NCBI RefSeq assembly: GCF_014207355.1
Contig: NZ_JACHEF010000008.1
Span: 248,001-312,000, forward strand
DNA length: 64,000 nt
Origin: Mesorhizobium sangaii
GTDB taxonomy: Bacteria > Pseudomonadota > Alphaproteobacteria > Rhizobiales > Rhizobiaceae
Direction: 5' to 3'
Notes under the pieces: model-generated
What the model was told of the DNA's origin: nothing
The model's database searches: none
What the model saw: the letters and a program-made list of their open reading frames with translations, nothing else
Position numbers and translations under genes: made by a program
Part shown: positions 7,585 to 15,091 of the stretch, piece by piece
Layout: each line of letters opens with the position of its first letter
Position numbering within the stretch: position 1 is the stretch's first letter

Positions 7585-10511
7585 TCGGCCGCCTCCCTTG
7601 CCCGGCGGAACTCAGCGCCGAAGGTCAGTCTGTCGGGTGAGGGTTCGAAGTGCGGCGGTTGCTGGAAACGTTCGAATTGCGGTTCGGTGAAGCCGGCTTC
7701 CTCGGCCGCGCATTTGACGAGGCGCACGCGCAGGTCGAACCACGCCGCCTGGCCGGTCACCGGATCGGAGTTCGAATAGCGCTTGCCGCTGGCGTCGGCC
7801 GAGGTCTGGTCGCCGATGATGTGGTTGAGCAGGAAGCCGCGGTTGGATTCGGCGGCATCGTCCTTCAGCCCCCAGCTGCCGCGCCGCTTGCCGATCGCGT
7901 TCCAAGTCCAGACCGTGCTTTCGTTCACCCCGTCGACCAGCTTGATCTGCCCCTTGACCTTGCCGTTGATGCTTTCGATCCACACCCAGTCGTCATCGAC
8001 AAGACCGAGACCAGCGGCGGTCCGGTGATGCACGAACAGCCGGTTCTGGCTGGTGATCTGTCTCAGCCACGCGTTCTGCGAACCCCAGGAATGGTACATG
8101 TGCATCGGCCGCTGCGTCAGCGCATGCAGCGGATAGTCTTGCAAATCGACGGCCGCTTCCTCGAACGGCATGTACCAGAACGGCAGCGGGTCCATATAGG
8201 TCTCGATGCGCTGGCGGTCGCCCTCCGGCGGCACCACGCGGCCATGGCCACGTGCGGCCAGCCTGAAGCGCTGCAGAGGCTCGCAATAGAGCTGGAAGAC
8301 GACCGGCTCGGCCTTGGGGATGAAGCCCATCTGCACCGCGAAGTCGAGATAGGAGCGGTTGGCCATCTTGTAGTAGCGCTGGTCCTCAGCAAAATCGTGG
8401 TGCCAGAAGCCGCCATTGTCGATGTAGCGCTGCAATTGGTCCGGATTGGCCTCGCCCTTGCCGATCGCGCTCCCATCCTTGCCGCGCCAGCCGGCAAGCG
8501 GGCCGATTCCGGGCGTGCGCTCATGGTTGACGATGTAATCGGCATAGTCGCGGTATCTGGCCGAGCCATCGTCATTGACGAAGCACGGCAGGCCAAGCCG
8601 CGCGCCGAGTTCGATCAGCACCGACTGGAACGGCCTGACGTCGCGATCCGGCTCGACGACGGGATGGCGGATGGCGTCGCCCGGTCCGTCGGCATGGCTG
8701 ATCGGCCGGTCGAGCAGGCTGATGCAGTCGTGACGTTCGAGATAGGTTGTGTCCGGCAGCACGAGATCGGCGAACGGCACCGTTTCGGAATAGTAGGCGT
8801 CGGAATAGATGATGAACGGGATCCTGTAGTTGCCCGCTTCGTCGCTGTCGGTCAGCATCGCCATGGTCTCGACGGTGTTCATCGAGGAATTCCAGGCCAT
8901 GTTCGACATGTACATCATCAACGTGTCGATCGGGTACGGGTCGCCGGCCCAGGCACTGCGGATGACCGTATGCATCAGGCCGTGCGCAGCGATCGGCGCA
9001 TCCCAGGAATAAGCCTTGTCGATGCGAACGGCCGTACCGGCCTCGTCGACCAAAAGGTCGTCCGGCCCGCAGACGAAGCCGAGCGGCATGCCGTCGAGCG
9101 GCGTCATCGGCTTAACGGTCTTGCCTGAAGGCTTTGGGCCTGGCGGCGGCGATCTCGGGTAGGGCGGCTTGAAGCGGAAGCCGCCGGGAACATCCACGGT
9201 GCCGAGCAGCACCTGCAAGAGATGGATGGCGCGGCAGGTATGAAAACCGTTCGAATGGGCGGAGATGCCGCGCATGGCATGCATCGACACTGGCCGCCCC
9301 TTGATCGTCTCGTGCCGGCGCCCAGCCCAGTCGGTCCAGGCAACCGGCAATTCGATCGTCTGTTGGAAGGCGACATGCGCCAGTTCGGCGGCGATCCTGC
9401 GGATCGTGTCGGCTGGAATGCCGCAGCGCTCCGCCACCGCATCGGGTGCGTAGCCCTCTGCGAGGTAGCGGTCGGCGATGAGTTGGAACACCGGCACGCA
9501 GCGGCGGCCGTCGATGGTGAAGCTGCCCGTCAGCCCAGGTTCAGCGCCGGTATCGGTGGCGCTGACAGGCGTCTTCGCAACCCTGTCCCAGGCCAGCAGA
9601 TTGCCGCCGGCGTCGCGAGCGAACAGCCCGTCATCCGCCGCGCCCGGCTCCTGGATGACGAGCAAATGCGCATTGGTGTAGCGCAGGAGATAGTCGAGAT
9701 CGACGCGCCCGGCCTTCAGCAATTCGTGGATGAGGGCGAACACGAACAGGCCGTCGGTGCCGGGCCGGATGCCGATCCAGTCGTCTGCAATGGCGTTGTA
9801 GCCTGTCCGGCACGGATTGATCGACACCACCTTGGCACCGCGCGCCTTGAGCTTGCCGAGGCCGATCTTGATCGGGTTGGAGTCGTGATCCTCGGCGACG
9901 CCGAACAGCATGAAGTATCTGGTGTTGTCCCAGTCGGGTTCGCCGAACTCCCAGAACGAGCCGCCGATCGTATAGAGGCCGCCGACCGCCATGTTGACCG
10001 AACAGAAGCCGCCATGGGCGGCGAAGTTCGGTGTGCCGAACTGGCTTGCCCACCAGCCGGTCAAGGATTGCGACTGGTCGCGGCCGGTGAAGAAGGCGAG
10101 CTTCTTCGGATCGGTCCGGCGGATGGCCGAGAGCCGTTCGGTCGCGATCGAGAAGGCTTCCTCCCACTCGATCTCGCGGAATTCTCCCGAGCCGCGCGGA
10201 CCGGTGCGCAGCAATGGTTTTTTCAGCCGGGCTGGGCTGTAGTGCTGCATGATGCCGGAACTGCCCTTGCCGCAGATCACGCCGCGATTGACGGGATGGT
10301 CCTTGTTACCGTTGATGTAGCGGACCTTGCCGTCCTTGATGTGCACGTCGATGCCGCAGCGGCAGGCGCACATGTAGCAGGTCGTCTTGGCGATGCTGTC
10401 GGAAATGCTTGGCGAAGTGTCGACGCCGTCGCCTTCATCGGGCGCGCGCGTGTCGGCAAGCGGGCGTTGCGATGGTGCCGAATTCGCGCCGTTCGGCGGT
10501 CGATGCATCAT
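7581..10511 (-). CDS. soeA: Molybdopterin oxidoreductase catalytic subunit, probable sulfite dehydrogenase SoeA
   Basis: This 976-residue member of the DMSO reductase superfamily binds Mo-bis-MGD and one [4Fe-4S] cluster. The cluster ligands are C45, C48 and C52 (CYMCACRC) and C80 (GVICGKG). Cys170 in HGGFCSVNM is the probable molybdenum ligand, as in the polysulfide reductase and sulfite dehydrogenase branch. There is no twin-arginine signal, so the enzyme should stay in the cytoplasm. With the small iron-sulfur and anchor subunits and nearby TauE/SafE and LysR genes, this best fits SoeA, which oxidises sulfite to sulfate and feeds quinone. The start at 10511 overlaps the stop of a 52-residue ORF (ATGA). 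An ATG three bases further in is equally possible. Confidence 0.85.
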   Translation of the reverse strand: MMHRPPNGANSAPSQRPLADTRAPDEGDGVDTSPSISDSIAKTTCYMCACRCGIDVHIKDGKVRYINGNKDHPVNRGVICGKGSSGIMQHYSPARLKKPLLRTGPRGSGEFREIEWEEAFSIATERLSAIRRTDPKKLAFFTGRDQSQSLTGWWASQFGTPNFAAHGGFCSVNMAVGGLYTIGGSFWEFGEPDWDNTRYFMLFGVAEDHDSNPIKIGLGKLKARGAKVVSINPCRTGYNAIADDWIGIRPGTDGLFVFALIHELLKAGRVDLDYLLRYTNAHLLVIQEPGAADDGLFARDAGGNLLAWDRVAKTPVSATDTGAEPGLTGSFTIDGRRCVPVFQLIADRYLAEGYAPDAVAERCGIPADTIRRIAAELAHVAFQQTIELPVAWTDWAGRRHETIKGRPVSMHAMRGISAHSNGFHTCRAIHLLQVLLGTVDVPGGFRFKPPYPRSPPPGPKPSGKTVKPMTPLDGMPLGFVCGPDDLLVDEAGTAVRIDKAYSWDAPIAAHGLMHTVIRSAWAGDPYPIDTLMMYMSNMAWNSSMNTVETMAMLTDSDEAGNYRIPFIIYSDAYYSETVPFADLVLPDTTYLERHDCISLLDRPISHADGPGDAIRHPVVEPDRDVRPFQSVLIELGARLGLPCFVNDDGSARYRDYADYIVNHERTPGIGPLAGWRGKDGSAIGKGEANPDQLQRYIDNGGFWHHDFAEDQRYYKMANRSYLDFAVQMGFIPKAEPVVFQLYCEPLQRFRLAARGHGRVVPPEGDRQRIETYMDPLPFWYMPFEEAAVDLQDYPLHALTQRPMHMYHSWGSQNAWLRQITSQNRLFVHHRTAAGLGLVDDDWVWIESINGKVKGQIKLVDGVNESTVWTWNAIGKRRGSWGLKDDAAESNRGFLLNHIIGDQTSADASGKRYSNSDPVTGQAAWFDLRVRLVKCAAEEAGFTEPQFERFQQPPHFEPSPDRLTFGAEFRRAREAAE

Positions 10512-10666
10512 GATCCGTTGGTGCCCGCATGGCTTGCGGACTTGGCTCGAGTCTTCGGCCCGGGGCCGCGCATATAGTGCTCTTCCGGGTGGTATCGGTC
10601 ACCGGCCAGCCGCCGCCGGATGCCGCGGGTCCAATGGGCAAGCAGGGATCTGAACCGCCCGATCAT
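10508..10666 (-). CDS. Small hypothetical protein translationally coupled to soeA
   Basis: A 52-codon ORF begins with MIGRFRSLLAHW at 10666 and ends in a TGA that overlaps the soeA ATG by four bases, the same junction as soeA-soeB. An AGAGA Shine-Dalgarno-like stretch lies about seven bases upstream of its ATG. The peptide is strongly basic, with the segment RYHPEEHYMRGPGPKTR in the middle. It has no signal peptide or membrane segment. I do not recognise a family. It could be an assembly or leader factor for the molybdoenzyme, or a translated leader that sets soeA translation. Confidence 0.5.
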   Translation of the reverse strand: MIGRFRSLLAHWTRGIRRRLAGDRYHPEEHYMRGPGPKTRAKSASHAGTNGS

Positions 10667-10789
10667 TTTGTTCTCTGCGATTCGCTGGCGAATTTTTTCT
10701 AACTTCGCTCGAAAACGTAGAATAAAGCTATCGATCTGTCTAATCAGTTGTTCTTGTAAATTCGATCGATATTGGTTCTTAATGCGTGC
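10667..10789. promoter_or_regulatory. Divergent promoter region of the soe operon and its LysR gene
   Basis: About 120 bp separate the small ORF before soeA (minus strand) from the LysR gene (plus strand). The stretch is clearly more AT-rich than its surroundings (gaatttttt, aataaagct, tcgatcgatattgg). Several T-N11-A arrangements, the loose LysR box, occur between 10720 and 10780. Divergent placement is typical for a LysR regulator that controls itself and its target. No single operator can be fixed by eye. Confidence 0.5.
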
Positions 10790-11698
10790 ATGACCCTGGA
10801 CCAATTGCGGATTTTCGTCGCCGTTGCCGAGCGCGGCCACATGACCAAGGCGGCCGAGCTGCTGGGCATTTCCCAATCGGCCGCGTCTGCCGCTATTCGC
10901 GCGCTTGAAGAGCAGCACGGCGTCCATCTGTTCAACCGGGTCGGCCGCAATATCGAGCTCGCCCAGACCGGGCACCGCTTCCTGCCGGAAGCCAAGGCCG
11001 TGCTGGAGCGGGCGGCTGCCGCGCGCAACGTGCTGGAGCATGTCTCGCAGACGGTCACCGGCAGCCTCTCGATCGCCGCCAGCCAGACCATCGCCAGCTA
11101 TTGGCTGCCGCGCAGGCTGGCTTCCTTCCACGAGGCCTATCCTGCCGTCAGGTTGAGCGTCACCATCGGCAATACCAGGCAGGTCGAGGCCAATGTCCTC
11201 GATGGTGCGGCTGATCTCGGCCTGGTCGAGGGGCGCACGGAATCCGATATCCTGCGCCGCGCCAAAGTCGACGTCGACAGGCTGATGCTGGTCGTCGCCA
11301 GTGCCCATCCGGAGATCGCCGAAGTCGCACCGGGACGGCCCGACATCAAGGGCCTGCGCTGGATCATCCGTGAGGGTGGTTCGGGCACACGCGAGGTGCT
11401 GGAGGATATGGCGCGCCGCGAAGGAATTTCACTCGCCGACCTGCAGATATTCCTGGTGCTGCCGAGCAACGAGGCGATCCGACAGGCGGTCGAAGCGGGG
11501 GCCGGCGCCACCATCATTTCCGAACTCGTCGTCGACAGCGCAATTGCCGAAGGCAGTTTGCGCGCGGTGCCGATTGACCTGCCGAAGCGCGACTTCGCCA
11601 TCATCACCCACCGCGACCGGCAGGCGAGCCTTGCCCAGATGGCGCTCAAGGCGCATCTCAGCGCCAGCGCCGATGAAGCGCTGCCCGCCCGCCCGTGA
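10790..11698 (+). CDS. LysR-family regulator, divergent from the soe operon (CysL-like)
   Basis: This is a protein of about 302 residues from the ATG at 10790 (MTLDQLRIFVAVAE); an upstream GTG at 10772 would add six residues. The N-terminal winged helix reads MTKAAELLGISQSAASAAIRALE, as in sulfur-linked LysR proteins. The effector-binding domain follows from about residue 90, with SGTREVLE as a likely anion or small-ligand contact region. The gene is divergent from the soeABC-like operon, so it probably activates that operon in response to a sulfur compound such as sulfite. The effector is an inference. Confidence 0.88.
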   Translation: MTLDQLRIFVAVAERGHMTKAAELLGISQSAASAAIRALEEQHGVHLFNRVGRNIELAQTGHRFLPEAKAVLERAAAARNVLEHVSQTVTGSLSIAASQTIASYWLPRRLASFHEAYPAVRLSVTIGNTRQVEANVLDGAADLGLVEGRTESDILRRAKVDVDRLMLVVASAHPEIAEVAPGRPDIKGLRWIIREGGSGTREVLEDMARREGISLADLQIFLVLPSNEAIRQAVEAGAGATIISELVVDSAIAEGSLRAVPIDLPKRDFAIITHRDRQASLAQMALKAHLSASADEALPARP

Positions 11699-11708
11699 GT
11701 GGGCCGTG

Positions 11709-12965
11709 TCAGCCAAACTTTCGCTGGGCGTCGAGCGCCAGGCCAAGCCCTACCGAGCCGAACACGTCGCCTTCGATGACGGATGCCTGCGGCACCAAGG
11801 AGAGAATCTCTCGTCTTGCCAGCGGGATTGCGGTCGACCCGCCGGTCAGGAACACCGCGGTGATGTCGGATGGCTTGACCTGGGCGTCGCGGATGGTCTG
11901 CCCGACCGTTGCGGTGACCCGATCGATATCCCTGGCAATCGTGGCGTCCAGCCCGGTGCGTGTGATTTCGGCGTCGAACGCCGCCCCCGGCAACTTCACC
12001 GCCACCTGAGCCGATGATCTGTCGGTCAGCTCGATCTTGGCCTTTTCGACAAGGGCTGCCAGCGCATGTCCGTAGCGATGCTCGACGATGTGGATGAAGC
12101 GGTCGACCAGGTCGGCGCGCTCGGCTTCGTAGCGGATCTGGCGCAGATGCGTCATTGCCTTGGCGGTGTAGACCAGGTTGATGCGCTGCCACGTCGCGAG
12201 ATCGATGAAGTAGCTGGCCGGCAGATTGCGCTTGCCATCCTTGGTCGGGGTCAGATAGCCGAGCTGCGGCATCACATGGGCGATACTCAACAGCCGGTCG
12301 AAATCCGTGCCGCCGATATGGATGCCGCGGCTGGCCAGGATGTCGTCCTTGCGGTCGAGCGACCGCGAGCGTTGCGGTGAGACGCGCACGATCGAGAAGT
12401 CCGAGGTGCCGCCGCCCATGTCGACGATCAGCGCCAGTTCCTCGCGCGTCACCTTTTGCTCATAGTCCAGCGCCGCCGCGATCGGCTCGAACTGGAAGGC
12501 GATGTGTTTGAAGCCCTGCGCACGTGCGGCCTTCTCAAGTTCGCCCTGGGCGTTTGCATCGGCCTCGGGATCGTCGTCGACGAACTGCACCGGGCGGCCG
12601 AGCACCACCGTCTCGACCATGCCGCCGGCATCTTCCTCCAGTTTTTTGCGGAGGTGGCCGAGGAACAGGCCGACGATCTCCATGAAGCCGATCGAGCGGG
12701 CCTTGATGCGGGTCTTCTCGTGGGCAAGCGAACTGCCGAGCACGCTCTTCAGCGAGCGCATCAGCCGGCCTTCGATGCTGTCTGTGTAGTTGGCAATGGC
12801 GTGGCGTCCGAAACAGGTGCGGTTGTCCTCGAAGTTGAAGAACACGGCACTGGGCAGCGTGACCTGGCCATCCTCAAGCGCGACGAGGCGCGGCTGCCCG
12901 TTGCGGACCACGCCAACGGTGGAGTTTGAAGTGCCAAAGTCGATACCGCCGAATGCTGGTCGCAT
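11709..12965 (-). CDS. Hsp70 family protein (YegD-like, no substrate-binding domain)
   Basis: This 418-residue protein has only the actin-like ATPase domain of Hsp70. The phosphate 1 loop is GIDFGTSNSTVGV at the N-terminus, phosphate 2 is IVDMGGGTSDFSIV near residue 190, and the adenosine motif is FLTGGSTAIPL near 370. Canonical DnaK has about 640 residues with a C-terminal peptide-binding domain, which is absent here, as in E. coli YegD. It lies between the LysR gene (convergent, 10 bp apart) and a sulfur-linked membrane-protein pair. Whether it helps mature the molybdoenzyme is unknown. Confidence 0.87.
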   Translation of the reverse strand: MRPAFGGIDFGTSNSTVGVVRNGQPRLVALEDGQVTLPSAVFFNFEDNRTCFGRHAIANYTDSIEGRLMRSLKSVLGSSLAHEKTRIKARSIGFMEIVGLFLGHLRKKLEEDAGGMVETVVLGRPVQFVDDDPEADANAQGELEKAARAQGFKHIAFQFEPIAAALDYEQKVTREELALIVDMGGGTSDFSIVRVSPQRSRSLDRKDDILASRGIHIGGTDFDRLLSIAHVMPQLGYLTPTKDGKRNLPASYFIDLATWQRINLVYTAKAMTHLRQIRYEAERADLVDRFIHIVEHRYGHALAALVEKAKIELTDRSSAQVAVKLPGAAFDAEITRTGLDATIARDIDRVTATVGQTIRDAQVKPSDITAVFLTGGSTAIPLARREILSLVPQASVIEGDVFGSVGLGLALDAQRKFG

Positions 12966-13032
12966 GGCAAGTTTCCTGATTTTGTTCTTTAGGGAGCGGC
13001 AACTCGTGTCCGGTCGGGCCGGGGGCGTGCTC

Positions 13033-13190
13033 TAGCGCATGACGCTGGAAAGGGAAACCCTTTTTGGGAATCCGGCGTCCCAAAGTGCGTCGCGTCGAAC
13101 GGATTCCTGCGGCGCGCTTTAAGTCTTTCTGGTTCCACGCATGTCGTTGTCTCAAAAACCGAGGCCACTTTTGAGCAACATGCATCAATC
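13033..13190. repeat. Two adjacent intergenic palindromic repeats, copies 2 and 3
   Basis: The gap before the Hsp70 gene holds two related palindromes. The first, near 13033-13080, has gcgcatgacgctgg and aaaccctttttggg. The second, near 13131-13190, has cgcatgtcgttgtctc, aaaaccgaggccac and gagcaacatgcatc. The second is the inverted form of the copy near 23.27 kb. Both are of the Rhizobiales intergenic type. They leave no room for another gene here. Confidence 0.65.
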
Positions 13191-13976
13191 CTTTCGGAAG
13201 ATCACCCGTCCGAGCCAGCCTGTCAGCATGGCCAGCGATATCGCGAAGACGCCATAGAGGAAGGAATAATTGTGCGCGACACGGAAGATCGACTGCTCGA
13301 AACCGGATTTCCGGATTTCGAGCTGGGCCGAGCTTTCCTTGATGAACACGCCGCTCTTGAACAGGAAGGCGCGTGCCTTGTGGGTGCCGACCGGAACATT
13401 CGGCGCCAGCCTGACCGTGGCGCGGAACAGGTTCTGCGACAGGAATTGCACGCCGCCAACATTCTCGCTGTAGAGGCCGGTCGCGGTTTTGCGACTGCGC
13501 AGCGCCGCGGTGAATTCCTCGATGGTCGCCGGGCTGTCGCCGGCGTCGGCCGGCTGCATGTAGAGATTGGAGGCGCCGAGCGACAGCTGCTTGTAGCTGT
13601 TCGGTTCGGTTATGTCCTGCAGTGGCCGCGTCGTCGCCACCGAATAGGACATCGGCACATTCTCGAAGGTTTCGGACTCCAGATTGACCCAGACGCCGAG
13701 CACCCGGTCCTTGCGGCGTACCACCACCGGGCGCGGCGGACCCTCGAGCACGACGATGACATCGTATCTGCCTTGACGGGCAACCAGCGGGTCGGGATTT
13801 TCCAGCGAGCCGAAAATGGTCAGGTCGGCGCCGGAAAAGCCGGCGGTGATGGAAACATTGTCGGTGGAGAGCCCGATCTGGATGCCTTCTACCGGTGGTG
13901 TCTGTGCCTTGACCGGAACGACGGCCGCTAGCAACGACAGGAGAATGGCGGTTGCGAACGCTTTAGGGCCCCTCAT
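13185..13976 (-). CDS. TIGR02186 family membrane-anchored periplasmic protein
   Basis: This 263-residue protein has an N-terminal signal peptide (residues 1-24, ending near VKAQ), a beta-rich periplasmic body and one C-terminal transmembrane helix (YSFLYGVFAISLAMLTGWLG) before a short basic tail. This is the architecture of the alphaproteobacterial TIGR02186 / PF09608 family, usually found beside a TauE/SafE transporter. Its ATG shares a base with the TauE stop (TGATG), so the two are coupled. The function is not established. The context suggests an accessory of the exporter. Confidence 0.82.
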   Translation of the reverse strand: MRGPKAFATAILLSLLAAVVPVKAQTPPVEGIQIGLSTDNVSITAGFSGADLTIFGSLENPDPLVARQGRYDVIVVLEGPPRPVVVRRKDRVLGVWVNLESETFENVPMSYSVATTRPLQDITEPNSYKQLSLGASNLYMQPADAGDSPATIEEFTAALRSRKTATGLYSENVGGVQFLSQNLFRATVRLAPNVPVGTHKARAFLFKSGVFIKESSAQLEIRKSGFEQSIFRVAHNYSFLYGVFAISLAMLTGWLGRVIFRKD

Positions 13977-14899
13977 CAGTTGAGGCCCGTGGCGGTCAGC
14001 GAGTAGAGGTTGGGCGGGGTGACGAAGAGGTCGATGGCGAGGCGGATCGCCACCGCCAGCACCAGCAGCGCCAGCAAGGCCCTGAGCTGCTCGCCGCGCA
14101 GCCTCTGGCCGGCCTTGGCGCCGTATTGCGCGCCGGCAACGCCGCCCGCCATCAACAGGAAGGCCAGCACGACGTCGACCGTCTGGTTGGTGGTGGCGTG
14201 GACCAGCGTCGTGTAGGCGGAGGTGAAGATGATCTGGAACAGCGAAGTGCCGATCACGACATTGGTCGGCACTTTCAGCAGGTAGATCAGCGCCGGCACC
14301 ATGATGAAGCCGCCGCCGACGCCCATGATCGATGACAGGAAGCCGATGCCGGCACCAAGACCCAGCACCGGGATGACGCTGACGAACAGTTTCGAGGCCC
14401 TGAACCGCATCTTCAGCGGCAAGCGGTGGATCCAGTTGTGCTGGCCGGATTTCTTCAGCACCGGTGCCGCACCGCTGCGCGTCGCGCGCAGCGCATTGAC
14501 GCTTTCGACCAGCATCAGACCGCCGACCGTGCCGAGCAGCACGACGTAAAGCAGCGAGATGAACAGGTCGAGCTGGCCGAGCCTGCGCAGGAAGGCGAAG
14601 ACGAAGATACCGCCGGTGGAGCCGACGATGCCGCCGGCAAGCAAGACGCCGCCGAGCTTGAAGTCGAGTGTACCTCGCTTCATGTGCGAAAGCACGCCGG
14701 AGAAGGAGGAGGCGATGACCTGGTTGGCGCCCGTGGCGACGGCGATCGCCGGGGGGATGTTGTAGAAGATCAGCAGTGGCGTGATGAGAAAGCCGCCGCC
14801 GACGCCGAACATGCCCGACAGGAAGCCCACTGCCGCACCCATGGCCAGCAGTACGAAGACGTTGACGGAAATTTCCGCGATCGGGAGATAGATGCCCAC
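13976..14899 (-). CDS. TauE/SafE family sulfite/anion exporter
   Basis: This 307-residue permease has two homologous halves. Each begins with the family's glycine-rich motif: GFLSGMFGVGGGFLITP near residue 25 and GFLSSIMGVGGGFIMVP near residue 185. About eight to nine hydrophobic helices are visible. Members export sulfite, sulfoacetate or related organosulfur anions. It is the first gene of a two-gene unit with the TIGR02186 gene and sits 3.4 kb from a probable sulfite dehydrogenase operon, which supports sulfite as substrate. The substrate is inferred. Confidence 0.88.
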   Translation of the reverse strand: MGIYLPIAEISVNVFVLLAMGAAVGFLSGMFGVGGGFLITPLLIFYNIPPAIAVATGANQVIASSFSGVLSHMKRGTLDFKLGGVLLAGGIVGSTGGIFVFAFLRRLGQLDLFISLLYVVLLGTVGGLMLVESVNALRATRSGAAPVLKKSGQHNWIHRLPLKMRFRASKLFVSVIPVLGLGAGIGFLSSIMGVGGGFIMVPALIYLLKVPTNVVIGTSLFQIIFTSAYTTLVHATTNQTVDVVLAFLLMAGGVAGAQYGAKAGQRLRGEQLRALLALLVLAVAIRLAIDLFVTPPNLYSLTATGLN

Positions 14900-15091
14900 C
14901 CGTCAGTCTCGATCAGTTTTGCCTGTCGGTGAATGCAACCGTTGCGGGCATCTTGACCCGACAAGCCAGTTTGTTCTTGCGCCGGAGGTGCTACGAAGTC
15001 AAACCGCGCAGCATTGCCGAAACAAAAAACATCTCAATCAGTTAACAGGCAAATGTGTGGCAAGGGCGTCGTGGAAGCGACGCATCTGCCG

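Noticed and set aside
10387..10653. Plus-strand frame in the soeA-lysR gap
   Set aside because: It overlaps the soeA start and the better supported 52-codon minus-strand ORF, and has no start signal.
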